64,000 bases of DNA from an uncultured Ectothiorhodospiraceae bacterium. GTDB taxonomy: Bacteria; Pseudomonadota; Gammaproteobacteria; XJ16; Halofilaceae. The notes under the pieces were generated by a model. That model was given only the letters and a program-made list of their open reading frames with translations. It was not told where the DNA came from and searched no databases. Location of the stretch: positions 1 through 64,000 of the forward strand of contig CAJXKK010000002.1 in assembly GCA_913055615.1 (NCBI GenBank). The letters run 5' to 3'. A program made the translations under genes and the position numbers. Positions within the stretch are counted from its first letter, which is position 1, and the number at the start of each line of letters is the position of its first letter. This document shows positions 1 to 9,611 of this stretch, in pieces.

Positions 1-1131
<1,131 letters not shown>

Positions 1132-1153
1132 GCCCGCGGCTTTGCGTGTAACG

Positions 1154-1182
1154 CGGCCGGCGCCTTGTGCGCCGGCCGTTTT
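1154..1182 (+). terminator. Rho-independent terminator after ftsH
   Basis: A perfect 10-bp inverted repeat (CGGCCGGCGC / GCGCCGGCCG) with a 5-base loop is followed directly by TTTT. It starts 22 bases after the ftsH stop and ends about 50 bases before folP. It could end the ftsH message or only lower read-through into folP. Confidence 0.8.
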
Positions 1183-1234
1183 CGTTGCGGTGCCGGCAGC
1201 TGCGTCGCCGGATCAAGCGTGATGGGGGGAGCCA

Positions 1235-2077
1235 ATGGGTAACGCGGCGCTCGGTCTGCGAGAGCGACTGGCACGACCCGAACCGCTCGTCATGGGTGTG
1301 CTCAACGTGACGCCGGATTCGTTTTCCGATGGCGGTCGCTACACGCAGATCGATGCCGCGGTCGCGCGGGCGCAGGAGATGGTCGAGGAAGGCGCCGAGC
1401 TGATCGACATCGGCGGCGAGTCAACCCGCCCGGGTGCGGAGGCGGTGGCCCTGGATGAGGAACGGCGGCGGGTGCTGCCGCTGCTCGAGGCGCTTGTCGA
1501 GCGCGTTGCGGTGGCGTTGTCGATCGATACGAGCAAACCCGAGATCATGACCGAGGCGGGGGCCGCGGGCGTCGCGCTGATCAACGACGTGCGCGCGCTG
1601 CAGGCGCCCGGCGCGCTGGCGGCGGCAGCGGCGGTGGATGCCGGCGTCTGCGTGATGCACATGCAGGGCGAGCCGCGCAGCATGCAGGCGTCTCCGCAGT
1701 ACGGCGACGTCGTACGCGAGGTGGGCGATTTTCTGGAAGAACGGGTCGCCGCCTGTGTCGACGCCGGGATCGGGCGCGAGCGGATCATGGTCGACCCGGG
1801 TTTCGGGTTCGGCAAGACGCTGGACCACAATCTGTCGCTGCTGCGCCATCTCGAAAGCGTGGTCGAGCGTCTGGATCTGCCGCTGCTGGCCGGCATGTCG
1901 CGCAAGCGCATGATCGCCACCCTGACCGGTGGCGTGCCGGCCGATGAACGGCTATACGGTAGTCTCGCGGCCGCCGTACTGGCGGCCGAACGTGGCGCAA
2001 GGGTGCTGCGCGTTCACGACGTGCGGCCCACCGTCGAGGCCCTGGCGATCGTCCAGGCGACGATCGAAGCGGAGTAG
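1235..2077 (+). CDS. folP: Dihydropteroate synthase
   Basis: Condenses 6-hydroxymethyl-7,8-dihydropterin diphosphate with p-aminobenzoate to give dihydropteroate in folate synthesis; the target of sulfonamides. The 280 residues match the family length. Signature 1 ([15 protein letters not shown]) is at 20-34, signature 2 (GGESTRPG) at 60-67, the DPGFGFGKT loop near 187-195 and the SRKR loop near 221-224. The ATG start has a strong GGGGGGAG ribosome site 3-11 bases upstream. glmM begins 8 bases after the stop, so the two are surely co-transcribed. No sulfonamide-resistance insertion is obvious in the 61-67 loop. Confidence 0.97.
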   Translation: MGNAALGLRERLARPEPLVMGVLNVTPDSFSDGGRYTQIDAAVARAQEMVEEGAELIDIGGESTRPGAEAVALDEERRRVLPLLEALVERVAVALSIDTSKPEIMTEAGAAGVALINDVRALQAPGALAAAAAVDAGVCVMHMQGEPRSMQASPQYGDVVREVGDFLEERVAACVDAGIGRERIMVDPGFGFGKTLDHNLSLLRHLESVVERLDLPLLAGMSRKRMIATLTGGVPADERLYGSLAAAVLAAERGARVLRVHDVRPTVEALAIVQATIEAE

Positions 2078-2085
2078 TACGGCAT

Positions 2086-3450
2086 ATGGGTGGATGTCGG
2101 TTTTTCGGTACGGACGGAATCCGTGGGCGGGTCGGCGAGCAGCCCATGAACGCCGAGTTCGTCCTGCACCTGGGCTGGGCGGCCGGGCGGGTCCTGGCGG
2201 CCCGCGGCAGCCGCGAGGTTCTGATTGGCAAGGACACGCGGCTGTCGGGCTACCTGTTCGAGTCGGCGCTCGAGTCCGGCCTGGCGTCTGCGGGCGTGAA
2301 TACCAGTCTGGTGGGCCCAATGCCGACACCGGCGATCGCGTACCTTACGCGGACCTTCCGCCAGGCGGCCGGCGTCGTCATCAGCGCGTCGCACAATCCC
2401 TACTACGACAACGGCGTCAAGTTCTTCTCGTCCGAGGGCACGAAACTGCCGGACGCGGTCGAGGCCGAGATCGAATCGCTGCTGGACGAGCCGGTCGGTA
2501 CGGTGCGGCCTGACAAGCTCGGCCGCGCGAGCCGGGTGGAAGATGCGCGCGGCCGCTATATCGAATTCTGCAAGGCCACGCTGCCGTTCGGGTCGAGTCT
2601 GCGCGGACTGCGTGTGGTCGTCGACTGCGCCCACGGCGCTACCTATCAGGTGGCCCCGCAGGTATTCCGCGAACTCGGCGCGGACGTAGTCGCGATCGGG
2701 GTCGATCCGGATGGTCTCAATATCAATCAGGACTGCGGCGCGACGGCGACGGACGCGCTCGCGCACAGGGTCGTCGCCGAGAGTGCCGATGTGGGGGTGG
2801 CGCTCGACGGTGATGGCGACCGCCTGATCATGGTCGATCGCCACGGCCGGGTCGTTGATGGCGATGTCCTGCTGCTGATCCTGGCGCGGGCCCGCCATGC
2901 GGCTGGCGATCTTGGCGGCGGCGTGGTCGGTACGCTGATGTCGAACCTCGGCCTCGAACGCGGGCTGCAGGCGCTGGATATCCCCTTCGAGCGGGCGGCG
3001 GTCGGTGACCGCTTCGTGCTTGAGCGCCTGCACGCCCGTGGTTGGAAGCTCGGGGGCGAGGCGTCGGGGCATATCGTCTGCCTCGATCGCACGACGACCG
3101 GTGACGGGATCGTTTCGGCGCTGCAGGTCCTGGGACTTATGGTCGACGCCGGTGCCGGGCTCGACACCCTGGCCGGATCGTTCGAGCGCTATCCGCAGCT
3201 GCTGGTGAATGTCCGGGTCGCTGAACGTGTCGATCCGTGTGCGAACGAGACGGTGCAGGCCGAGATCCGCAGCGTCGAGAAAGAACTCGGTCAACACGGT
3301 CGCGTCCTGCTTCGGGCCTCGGGGACCGAGCCGCTGGTGCGGGTCATGGTGGAGGGGCCGAACGAGGACGCGATCGAGTCGATGGCCGAGCGCCTCGCCG
3401 CCACGGTGCGGTGCGAGTTCGGCAGCACGGAAAACGCTACGCCAAATTGA
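2086..3450 (+). CDS. glmM: Phosphoglucosamine mutase
   Basis: Interconverts glucosamine-6-phosphate and glucosamine-1-phosphate on the path to UDP-GlcNAc, which feeds peptidoglycan and lipid A. The protein has 454 residues. FFGTDGIRG is at the N-terminus. The phosphorylated active-site serine is Ser102 in SASHNP, and the metal loop DGDGDR is at 241-246; both have the same numbering as in E. coli. The sugar-phosphate-binding motif [12 protein letters not shown] is near 410. The first residues (MGGCRF) are slightly atypical, but the frame aligns with the family from residue 5. It follows folP with an 8-base spacer. Confidence 0.97.
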   Translation: MGGCRFFGTDGIRGRVGEQPMNAEFVLHLGWAAGRVLAARGSREVLIGKDTRLSGYLFESALESGLASAGVNTSLVGPMPTPAIAYLTRTFRQAAGVVISASHNPYYDNGVKFFSSEGTKLPDAVEAEIESLLDEPVGTVRPDKLGRASRVEDARGRYIEFCKATLPFGSSLRGLRVVVDCAHGATYQVAPQVFRELGADVVAIGVDPDGLNINQDCGATATDALAHRVVAESADVGVALDGDGDRLIMVDRHGRVVDGDVLLLILARARHAAGDLGGGVVGTLMSNLGLERGLQALDIPFERAAVGDRFVLERLHARGWKLGGEASGHIVCLDRTTTGDGIVSALQVLGLMVDAGAGLDTLAGSFERYPQLLVNVRVAERVDPCANETVQAEIRSVEKELGQHGRVLLRASGTEPLVRVMVEGPNEDAIESMAERLAATVRCEFGSTENATPN

Positions 3451-3475
3451 TCTGCCCCTGCGGCGCGTGTACCCT
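3447..3475 (+). promoter_or_regulatory. Possible sigma-70 promoter for tpiA
   Basis: TTGATC (3447-3452), a 17-base spacer and TACCCT (3470-3475). It overlaps the glmM stop codon and would start transcription about 25 bases before the tpiA ATG. The match is moderate; tpiA could also be read from the folP-glmM transcript. Confidence 0.35.
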
Positions 3476-3507
3476 TGCGCCTCCCGTATCCGGGCAGGGT
3501 GGTAGCG

Positions 3508-4266
3508 ATGCGTCGTCCGTTGGTCTGCGGCAACTGGAAACTGAACGGGTCCATCGGCAGGACCGGTGAACTGATCGACGCGGTTTCCAGTGGAGCGGCG
3601 AGCCTGCCCGGCGTGGATATCGCTGTCTGTCCCGTGTTCGTGCATCTACCCGTGGCCTGTGAGCGGGCAGCCGGAACGGCCCTGGCGGTCGGCGTGCAGG
3701 ATGTCTCCGATCAGGTCGGGGGCGCGTTCACGGGTGAAGTCGCGGCCGCCATGGTGGCGGAAATCGGTGCCCGGTTCGCGATCGTCGGTCACTCCGAACG
3801 GCGGGCCCGGCACGGCGAAACTGATGGCGGCGTCGCTGCGAAGTTCATGGCGGCAAGGGCTTCTGGCGTGACGCCAATCCTCTGTGTCGGTGAGACGCTC
3901 TCCGAGCGCGATGCCGGCGAGACGCTTGCGGTCGTGACGCGGCAGCTCGACGCCGTGCTGGAAGCGGCGGGTGTCACCGGATTCGGTGACGGCGCGATCG
4001 CCTACGAGCCGGTCTGGGCGATCGGAACCGGGCGCACGGCGACACCCGAACAGGCGCAGGAAGTCCATGCGGCACTGCGCGGGCGCCTGGCCGAGCAGGA
4101 TCCGGCGCTGGCCGCGCGTGCACGGGTCGTTTACGGGGGGAGCATGAAAGGCGCGAATGCGGCCGAACTGATGGCGATGCCGGATATCGACGGCGGCCTG
4201 ATCGGCGGCGCTTCGCTCGACGCGGAAGAATTTTTGGCCATCGCGCGCGCCGCGGCGGCCGCGTAA
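3508..4266 (+). CDS. tpiA: Triose-phosphate isomerase
   Basis: Glycolytic enzyme interconverting dihydroxyacetone phosphate and glyceraldehyde-3-phosphate. I chose the ATG at 3508 (252 residues) because NWKLNG then falls at residues 9-14 as in the family, and GGGTGG lies just upstream. An in-frame ATG at 3475 would add 11 residues with no counterpart. Catalytic residues are Lys11, His95 (VGHSERR) and Glu167 (AYEPVWAIGTG); the phosphate loop YGGS is near residue 210. It lies between glmM and secG, a common gammaproteobacterial arrangement. Confidence 0.96.
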   Translation: MRRPLVCGNWKLNGSIGRTGELIDAVSSGAASLPGVDIAVCPVFVHLPVACERAAGTALAVGVQDVSDQVGGAFTGEVAAAMVAEIGARFAIVGHSERRARHGETDGGVAAKFMAARASGVTPILCVGETLSERDAGETLAVVTRQLDAVLEAAGVTGFGDGAIAYEPVWAIGTGRTATPEQAQEVHAALRGRLAEQDPALAARARVVYGGSMKGANAAELMAMPDIDGGLIGGASLDAEEFLAIARAAAAA

Positions 4267-4289
4267 AACCCATTCCATAGAGATCATCG

Positions 4290-4691
4290 ATGCATACGGT
4301 TTTCCTGACCATACACGTGCTGCTCGCCATCGGCGTGATCGGCCTGGTGCTGATGCAGCAGGGCAAGGGCGCCGATGCCGGCGCGGCCTTTGGCAGCGGC
4401 TCTTCCGCGACCGTATTCGGTGCCGGTGGTTCCGGGTCCTTCCTGACGCGCATGACGACCGCGCTCGCGACGCTGTTCTTTGTCACCAGTCTCGCGCTGG
4501 CGGTCATTGCCGCAAACCGCGGCGGTGACTCCGACAGCGTGGTGGATCGTGCGGCGCCGGCGGCGGAGCAGGCGGATCCTGCCGGCACGGCAGGCGACAG
4601 CGACCTGCCGGCGGATGAGGGCGCTTCCGGCAGCGGTGCGACCGGTGGCGACAGCGAGTCGGACGGCGATCTGCCGCCGATCGAGGAGTGA
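4290..4691 (+). CDS. secG: Sec translocon subunit SecG
   Basis: Small inner-membrane subunit that assists SecYE during preprotein export. The protein has 133 residues. Two hydrophobic helices lie at about 3-20 and 52-72. Between them is the conserved loop LMQQGKGADAGAAFG followed by a Gly/Ser-rich segment. The C-terminal 55 residues are acidic and low-complexity (D, S, G and E), variable in this family and longer than in E. coli (110 residues in total). It starts 23 bases after tpiA and is followed by tRNA-Leu, the classic secG-leuU order. Confidence 0.95.
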   Translation: MHTVFLTIHVLLAIGVIGLVLMQQGKGADAGAAFGSGSSATVFGAGGSGSFLTRMTTALATLFFVTSLALAVIAANRGGDSDSVVDRAAPAAEQADPAGTAGDSDLPADEGASGSGATGGDSESDGDLPPIEE

Positions 4692-4746
4692 TTGATTCCC
4701 GTTCATCGGGTATCATTGGAGTTCAGGGCCGGTGATCCGGTCCCTT

Positions 4747-4832
4747 GCCGACGTGGCGGAATTGGTAGACGCGCTATCTTGAGGGGGTAGTGGCCACTGG
4801 CCGTCCCGGTTCGAGTCCGGGCGTCGGCACCA
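4747..4832 (+). tRNA. tRNA-Leu(GAG)
   Basis: Type II tRNA with a long variable arm. The acceptor GCCGACG pairs with CGTCGGC, the discriminator is A and CCA is encoded. The anticodon loop is TTGAGGG between CTATC and GGTAG, so the anticodon is GAG, reading CUC and CUU. It sits between secG and nuoA as in many gammaproteobacteria. Confidence 0.96.
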
Positions 4833-4856
4833 TCTTTTTGTGGTATCGTTCTTCGC

Positions 4857-4911
4857 GTGTTAACACACCTGCATTGAGCGATATCGCCCGGTCCCGCGGT
4901 GCCGCCCGCGG
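4857..4911. promoter_or_regulatory. Palindrome and hairpin in the nuo leader
   Basis: Between tRNA-Leu and nuoA there is a perfect 10-bp palindrome, GTGTTAACAC (4857-4866), and a GC-rich inverted repeat, CCCGCGG / CCGCGGG (about 4892-4911). The first could be a regulator site and the second a leader hairpin. Neither has a T-run, and I see no good -35/-10 pair here. Function is unknown. Confidence 0.3.
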
Positions 4912-4940
4912 GCGCCGCGATCCAGAACCGGGGTTACGAC

Positions 4941-5297
4941 ATGGTCGCGAATTACCTGCCGATCCTGATGTTCATCATGATCGGCGTCGTCGTCGGAGTC
5001 GTTACGCTGATCGCGGGCCGGGTAGTGGGGCCCCACCGCCCGGACAGCGAGAAGGACTCGCCATACGAGTGCGGTTTCGAGGCCTTCGAAGACTCGCGGA
5101 TGAAATTCGACGTCCGCTATTACCTCGTCGCCATCCTGTTCATCATCTTCGATCTCGAAATCGCGTTCCTGTTCCCGTGGGCCGTGGCCCTTGGGGACAT
5201 GGCGGCCGCCGGTTTCATCGCGATGGCCATCTTCCTCGGTATCCTGGTCATCGGCTTTATCTACGAGTGGAAGAAGGGGGCGCTGGAATGGGAATAG
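4941..5297 (+). CDS. nuoA: NADH-quinone oxidoreductase subunit A
   Basis: Membrane subunit of complex I near the quinone site. I start at ATG 4941 (MVANYLPI, 118 residues), preceded by GGGG. An upstream ATG at 4899 would add 14 residues and has no ribosome site. Three hydrophobic helices are visible. The conserved loop [22 protein letters not shown] follows the first helix, and EDS/E residues of that loop are typical. The last 10 bases overlap the nuoB start, so translation is probably coupled. Confidence 0.95.
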   Translation: MVANYLPILMFIMIGVVVGVVTLIAGRVVGPHRPDSEKDSPYECGFEAFEDSRMKFDVRYYLVAILFIIFDLEIAFLFPWAVALGDMAAAGFIAMAIFLGILVIGFIYEWKKGALEWE

Positions 5298-5764
5298 AGG
5301 GCGTTCTCGAGAAGGGGTTCGTCACCACCTCGGCCGACAAAGTGCTCAACTGGGCGCGCACGGGATCGCTGTGGCCGATGACGTTCGGCCTCGCCTGCTG
5401 TGCGGTGGAGATGATGCACACCGGGGCGTCGCGTTATGACATGGACCGTTTCGGGGTCGTGTTTCGACCCAGTCCGCGCCAGTCGGACGTGATGATCGTC
5501 GCCGGCACGCTGTGCAACAAGATGGCGCCGGCCCTGCGCAAGGTGTACGACCAGATGGCCGAACCGCGCTGGGTGATCTCGATGGGTTCCTGTGCGAACG
5601 GTGGCGGTTACTACCACTATTCGTATTCGGTGGTCCGCGGCTGCGATCGGATCGTGCCGGTCGATATCTATGTTCCCGGATGCCCGCCCACCGCCGAGGC
5701 GCTGCTCTACGGCATCCTGCAGCTGCAGAAGAAGATCAAGCGGACCGAAACCATCGCGCGCTGA
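5288..5764 (+). CDS. nuoB: NADH-quinone oxidoreductase subunit B (cluster N2)
   Basis: Peripheral-arm subunit that carries 4Fe-4S cluster N2, the last electron carrier before ubiquinone. It has 158 residues. The ligands are Cys37 and Cys38 (LACCAVEMM), Cys102 (MGSCANGGG) and Cys132 (VPGCPP). The start overlaps the nuoA end by 10 bases; the frame is also open much further upstream, but that stretch encodes tRNA and nuoA. It is the second gene of the nuo operon. Confidence 0.97.
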   Translation: MGIEGVLEKGFVTTSADKVLNWARTGSLWPMTFGLACCAVEMMHTGASRYDMDRFGVVFRPSPRQSDVMIVAGTLCNKMAPALRKVYDQMAEPRWVISMGSCANGGGYYHYSYSVVRGCDRIVPVDIYVPGCPPTAEALLYGILQLQKKIKRTETIAR

Positions 5765-5791
5765 TCACGGTGCGTGTAGCAGGGGGATACG

Positions 5792-6520
5792 ATGTCGCAA
5801 CGGGTTCATGACCTTGCGGACCGGCTGAGGGAGCGCTTCGATGCCCGTCTGGCCGATTGCCGCGTAGCGGTGGGCGAGGTCACGATCGAAGTGGCGGCGC
5901 AGGACCTTCTGGACGTCAGTCTGGCGCTGCGTGACGAAGAGCCGTTCCGTTTCGAGCAGCTGGTCGATCTCTGCGGCATCGATTACCTCTCCTACGGCAC
6001 CGACGAATGGAGCCGCGGCGAGCTGAGCGAGAGCGGTTACTCGCGTGGTGTCGAGGGCGCGGGCACCACCGGGCGCCTGCATTTTGGCGACGAGGCCCAG
6101 GGCGGCGAGCTCGATACGCCACGGTTCGCTGCGGCCATCCACCTGCTTTCCTATACGCATAACCAGCGTCTTCGCATTCGCTGCTACGCGCCGGACGACG
6201 ATGCGCCGATATTGCCGACCCTGACGGATATCTGGCCGGGGTCGAACTGGTTCGAGCGCGAGGCGTTCGACCTGTACGGGATCCTGTTCGACGGTCACCC
6301 CGACCTGCGGCGGATTCTTACCGATTACGGTTTCGTCGGGCATCCGTTCCGCAAGGACTTCCCCCTGGTCGGCCATGTCGAGATGCGTTACGACCCGGAG
6401 AAGGAACGCGTGGTCTATCAGCCGGTCACCATTGAGCCGCGCGTGCTTGTGCCGAAGGTGGTGCGCGAAGACAACCGGTACGCCGGACGCGAGACGGAAG
6501 AGGGCGAGAACAATGCCTGA
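5792..6520 (+). CDS. nuoC: NADH-quinone oxidoreductase subunit C
   Basis: 30-kDa-type subunit that packs against NuoD in the peripheral arm. It has 242 residues as a free polypeptide; in E. coli it is fused to NuoD, here it is not. Conserved pieces are [10 protein letters not shown] near residues 50-59, the segment around [13 protein letters not shown], and the signature [17 protein letters not shown] followed by [14 protein letters not shown] good AGGGGGA ribosome site precedes the ATG. The last 8 bases overlap nuoD. Confidence 0.96.
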   Translation: MSQRVHDLADRLRERFDARLADCRVAVGEVTIEVAAQDLLDVSLALRDEEPFRFEQLVDLCGIDYLSYGTDEWSRGELSESGYSRGVEGAGTTGRLHFGDEAQGGELDTPRFAAAIHLLSYTHNQRLRIRCYAPDDDAPILPTLTDIWPGSNWFEREAFDLYGILFDGHPDLRRILTDYGFVGHPFRKDFPLVGHVEMRYDPEKERVVYQPVTIEPRVLVPKVVREDNRYAGRETEEGENNA

Positions 6521-7766
6521 GATACAGAATTTCACGCTCAATTTCGGCCCGCAGCATCCGGCCGCGCACGGCGTGCTGCGCCTCGTTCTCGAGATGGACG
6601 GCGAGGTGATCCAGCGGGCGGATCCGCACGTCGGCCTCCTGCACCGCGCGACGGAAAAGCTGGCCGAGACGAAGCCGTACGTGCAGAGCATCGGTTACAT
6701 GGACCGGCTCGATTACGTCTCGATGATGTGCAACGAGCACGGCTATGTCCTGGCCATCGAGAAGCTGCTCGGGATCGAACCGCCGATCCGTGCGCAGTAT
6801 ATCCGTGTGATGTTCGACGAGATCACGCGGATCCTCAACCATCTCCTCTGGCTGGGGGCGCACTCGCTGGATATCGGTGCGATGACCGCCTTCCTGTATG
6901 CATTCCGTGAGCGCGAAGATCTCATGGACTGCTACGAGGCGGTCTCCGGTGCGCGCATGCACGCGAAGTACTATCGCCCGGGTGGTGTGGCTCGGGATCT
7001 GCCGGATTATATGCCGCAGTATGAGGCATCGCGCTGGCGCTCGAAGCGCGAGGTGGAACATCTCAACGCGGCCCGCAAGGGTGGCCTGCTGGACTTCATC
7101 GAGGACTTCTGCGAACGGTTTCCGCGCTGCGTGGATGAATACGAGACGCTGTTGACCGATAACCGGATCTGGAAACAGCGCCTGGTCGATATCGCGACCG
7201 TGTCGGCGGATCGCGCGATTGAACTCGGGTTCACCGGTCCGATGCTGCGCGGGTCGGGTGTCGAGTGGGATCTGCGCAAGAAACAGCCTTACGAGGTCTA
7301 CGACCGCATGGACTTCGATATACCGGTCGGGACCAAAGGCGACTGCTATGACCGCTATCTCGTTCGGATCGAAGAGATGCGTCAGTCGCAGCGGATCATC
7401 AAGCAGTGCATCCAGTGGCTGCGGGAGAATCCGGGGCCGACGATGATCGACGACCGCAAGATCGCGCCACCGCGCCGCGAAGAGATGAAGGCGGATATGG
7501 AATCGCTGATCCATCACTTCAAACTCTTTACCGAGGGCTTCAGCGTGCCCGCGGGGGAGGCGTATGCGGCTGTCGAGGCGCCCAAAGGCGAGTTCGGCTG
7601 TTACCTCGTATCGGACGGTGCCAACAAACCGTATCGGCTCAAGGTCCGGGCGCCGGGCTTCGCGCATCTGTCCTCGTTCAACGAGATGGTACAGGGTCAC
7701 ATGCTGGCCGATGTGGTCGCGGTGGTCGGCACCCAGGATCTGGTCTTCGGGGAGGTGGACCGGTGA
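6513..7766 (+). CDS. nuoD: NADH-quinone oxidoreductase subunit D
   Basis: 49-kDa-type subunit that forms the quinone pocket with NuoB. It has 417 residues starting [20 protein letters not shown]; this start matches the family N-terminus, while the frame is open further upstream inside nuo[13 protein letters not shown] holds the quinone-contacting His region, [10 protein letters not shown] follows, and the C-terminus ends DLVFGEVDR. The ATG lies inside the last 8 bases of nuoC, and the gene ends in a 4-base overlap with nuoE. Confidence 0.97.
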   Translation: MPEIQNFTLNFGPQHPAAHGVLRLVLEMDGEVIQRADPHVGLLHRATEKLAETKPYVQSIGYMDRLDYVSMMCNEHGYVLAIEKLLGIEPPIRAQYIRVMFDEITRILNHLLWLGAHSLDIGAMTAFLYAFREREDLMDCYEAVSGARMHAKYYRPGGVARDLPDYMPQYEASRWRSKREVEHLNAARKGGLLDFIEDFCERFPRCVDEYETLLTDNRIWKQRLVDIATVSADRAIELGFTGPMLRGSGVEWDLRKKQPYEVYDRMDFDIPVGTKGDCYDRYLVRIEEMRQSQRIIKQCIQWLRENPGPTMIDDRKIAPPRREEMKADMESLIHHFKLFTEGFSVPAGEAYAAVEAPKGEFGCYLVSDGANKPYRLKVRAPGFAHLSSFNEMVQGHMLADVVAVVGTQDLVFGEVDR

Positions 7767-8272
7767 GTGTCGAACAGGAACATAGCCGGGTCGATCTGCT
7801 TTCGGACGAGGTCAAGGCGGAGATCGACGAGTGGGTGGCGCGATTCCCGCCCCACGGGATTCAGTCCGCGTCGCTGCAGTCCCTTATGGCGGTACAGCAC
7901 GCGAACGGCGGCTGGGTCAGCCACGAATTGATGGATGCGGTCGCCGACTATCTCGGTATTCCACGCGTCTCGGTTTATGAGGTCGCCACGTTCTACTCGA
8001 TGATCGAGACGGAGCCGGTCGGGCGGCACAGCGTCTCCATCTGTACGAATATTTCCTGCATGCTGCGGGGCGCGGACGATCTGGTTGCGCATGTCGAGAA
8101 ACGCCTCGGGTGCCTTCGGGGGGAGACGACGCCCGACGGCCGCATCTTCCTCAAAATGGAGGAGGAGTGCCTGGCCGCCTGCCGTTGCGCCCCGATGATG
8201 CAGGTCGACCACGTCTATTACACGGACCTCACGCCGGAGCGTGTCGACGAGATCCTCGACGCGCTGGAGTGA
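7763..8272 (+). CDS. nuoE: NADH-quinone oxidoreductase subunit E (2Fe-2S, N1a)
   Basis: 24-kDa-type subunit with 2Fe-2S cluster N1a in the NADH-oxidising module. It is read from GTG 7763, which overlaps the nuoD stop as GTGA; 169 residues. Ligands fit the C-x4-C ... C-x3-C pattern: Cys94 and Cys99 (CTNISC), Cys136 and Cys140 (ECLAAC). The open frame upstream of GTG 7763 lies inside nuoD and is not used. Confidence 0.95.
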   Translation: MSVEQEHSRVDLLSDEVKAEIDEWVARFPPHGIQSASLQSLMAVQHANGGWVSHELMDAVADYLGIPRVSVYEVATFYSMIETEPVGRHSVSICTNISCMLRGADDLVAHVEKRLGCLRGETTPDGRIFLKMEEECLAACRCAPMMQVDHVYYTDLTPERVDEILDALE

Positions 8273-8276
8273 CACG

Positions 8277-9584
8277 ATGCTCGAAGACAGCAGTCTCAAT
8301 CAGGTCTGTTACGCCACGCTCCAGTTCGATGAGCCGTGGTCGTATGAGAACTACCTCAAGCTCGGCGGCTATGAGGCCTGGCAGAAAGTTCTGCGCGGGG
8401 AGCTCACCGCCGAGACGATCATCGATGAGCTCAAGACCTCGAATCTGCGCGGGCGCGGCGGCGCCGGCTTCCCCGTCGGCATCAAATGGAGTTTCATGCC
8501 GCGCAGTGCCCCCGGTCAGAAGTACATCGTCTGCAATTCCGACGAGTCCGAGCCGGGAACGTGCAAGGACCGCGATCTGCTCACGCTGAACCCGCACGCC
8601 CTGATCGAGGGCATGGCGATTGGCGGGTATGTGATGGGGGCGACCGTCGGCTACAACTACCTGCGCGGCGAGTTCGGTGACGAGGTCTACCGGCGCTGCC
8701 AGCAGGCGCTGGCCGAGGCCTATGAGCACGGATGGCTCGGGCGCGATATCCAGGGCAGCGGCATCGATTTCGACCTGCACAACACACTCGGGGCCGGCGC
8801 CTATATCTGCGGTGAAGAGACGGCGCTGCTTGAATCGCTCGAGGGCAAGAAAGGGCTGCCGCGCTTCAAGCCGCCTTTCCCGGCGCAGTACGGCGTCTAT
8901 GGACGCCCCACGACGGTCAATAACACGGAGACGCTCGCCTCGGTGCCAACGGTATTGCGCCGCGGCGGTGACTGGTTTGCCGGTCTTGGCGTCGAGAACG
9001 CCGGCGGGACGAAGATCTTCTCGGTATCGGGGCATGTCGAGCGGCCCGGCAATTTCGAAGTGCCGATGGGGACCTCGTTCCGTGAACTGCTGGAACTGGC
9101 GGGCGGCGTGCGGGGCGGCCGTCATCTCAAGGCGGTGATCCCCGGCGGATCGTCAGTGCCCGTGGTGCCAGCTGCCGCCATGCTCGAGGCGAACATGGAT
9201 TACGATTCGATCACCAAAATCGGATCCATGCTCGGGTCGGGTGCGGTGATCGTAATGGACGATCAGACCGATATGGTGGAAGCGCTGCGCCGGATCTCGC
9301 GCTTTTACATGTCGGAGTCCTGTGGTCAGTGCACGCCGTGTCGGGAAGGTACGGGGTGGCTGTATCGGATGGTCACGCGTATTGTTCGCGGTGAGGCGGT
9401 CATGGACGATCTCGAGCGGCTGGAGCACGCCGCCCGCCGCATCGAGGGACGCACGATCTGTGCCCTTGGCGATGCGGCCGCGATGCCGGTTCGCAGTTTC
9501 CTGAAACATTTCCGTCCGGAGTTCGAGTATTACATCGAGCACGGACGGAGCATGCTCGCGGATCGCGCCCCCGAGGCGGCTTGA
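8277..9584 (+). CDS. nuoF: NADH-quinone oxidoreductase subunit F (NADH/FMN)
   Basis: 51-kDa-type subunit that binds NADH, FMN and 4Fe-4S cluster N3. It has 435 residues from ATG 8277, 4 bases after nuoE; an in-frame ATG at 8241 lies inside nuoE and is less likely. The FMN loop GRGGAGFPVGIKW is near residues 59-71, the Gly-rich NADH site and NSDESEPGTCKDR follow, and the N3 ligands are in ESCGQCTPCREGT near 346-358, with the last Cys in RTICALGDAAAMP. Confidence 0.97.
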   Translation: MLEDSSLNQVCYATLQFDEPWSYENYLKLGGYEAWQKVLRGELTAETIIDELKTSNLRGRGGAGFPVGIKWSFMPRSAPGQKYIVCNSDESEPGTCKDRDLLTLNPHALIEGMAIGGYVMGATVGYNYLRGEFGDEVYRRCQQALAEAYEHGWLGRDIQGSGIDFDLHNTLGAGAYICGEETALLESLEGKKGLPRFKPPFPAQYGVYGRPTTVNNTETLASVPTVLRRGGDWFAGLGVENAGGTKIFSVSGHVERPGNFEVPMGTSFRELLELAGGVRGGRHLKAVIPGGSSVPVVPAAAMLEANMDYDSITKIGSMLGSGAVIVMDDQTDMVEALRRISRFYMSESCGQCTPCREGTGWLYRMVTRIVRGEAVMDDLERLEHAARRIEGRTICALGDAAAMPVRSFLKHFRPEFEYYIEHGRSMLADRAPEAA

Positions 9585-9611
9585 TCGCGTGGCGGCAGCA
9601 GTGAGACGCCC

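Noticed and set aside
4899-4940. Longer nuoA start at ATG 4899
   Set aside because: No ribosome site, and the extra residues lack similarity; ATG 4941 has GGGG at a proper distance and matches the family start.
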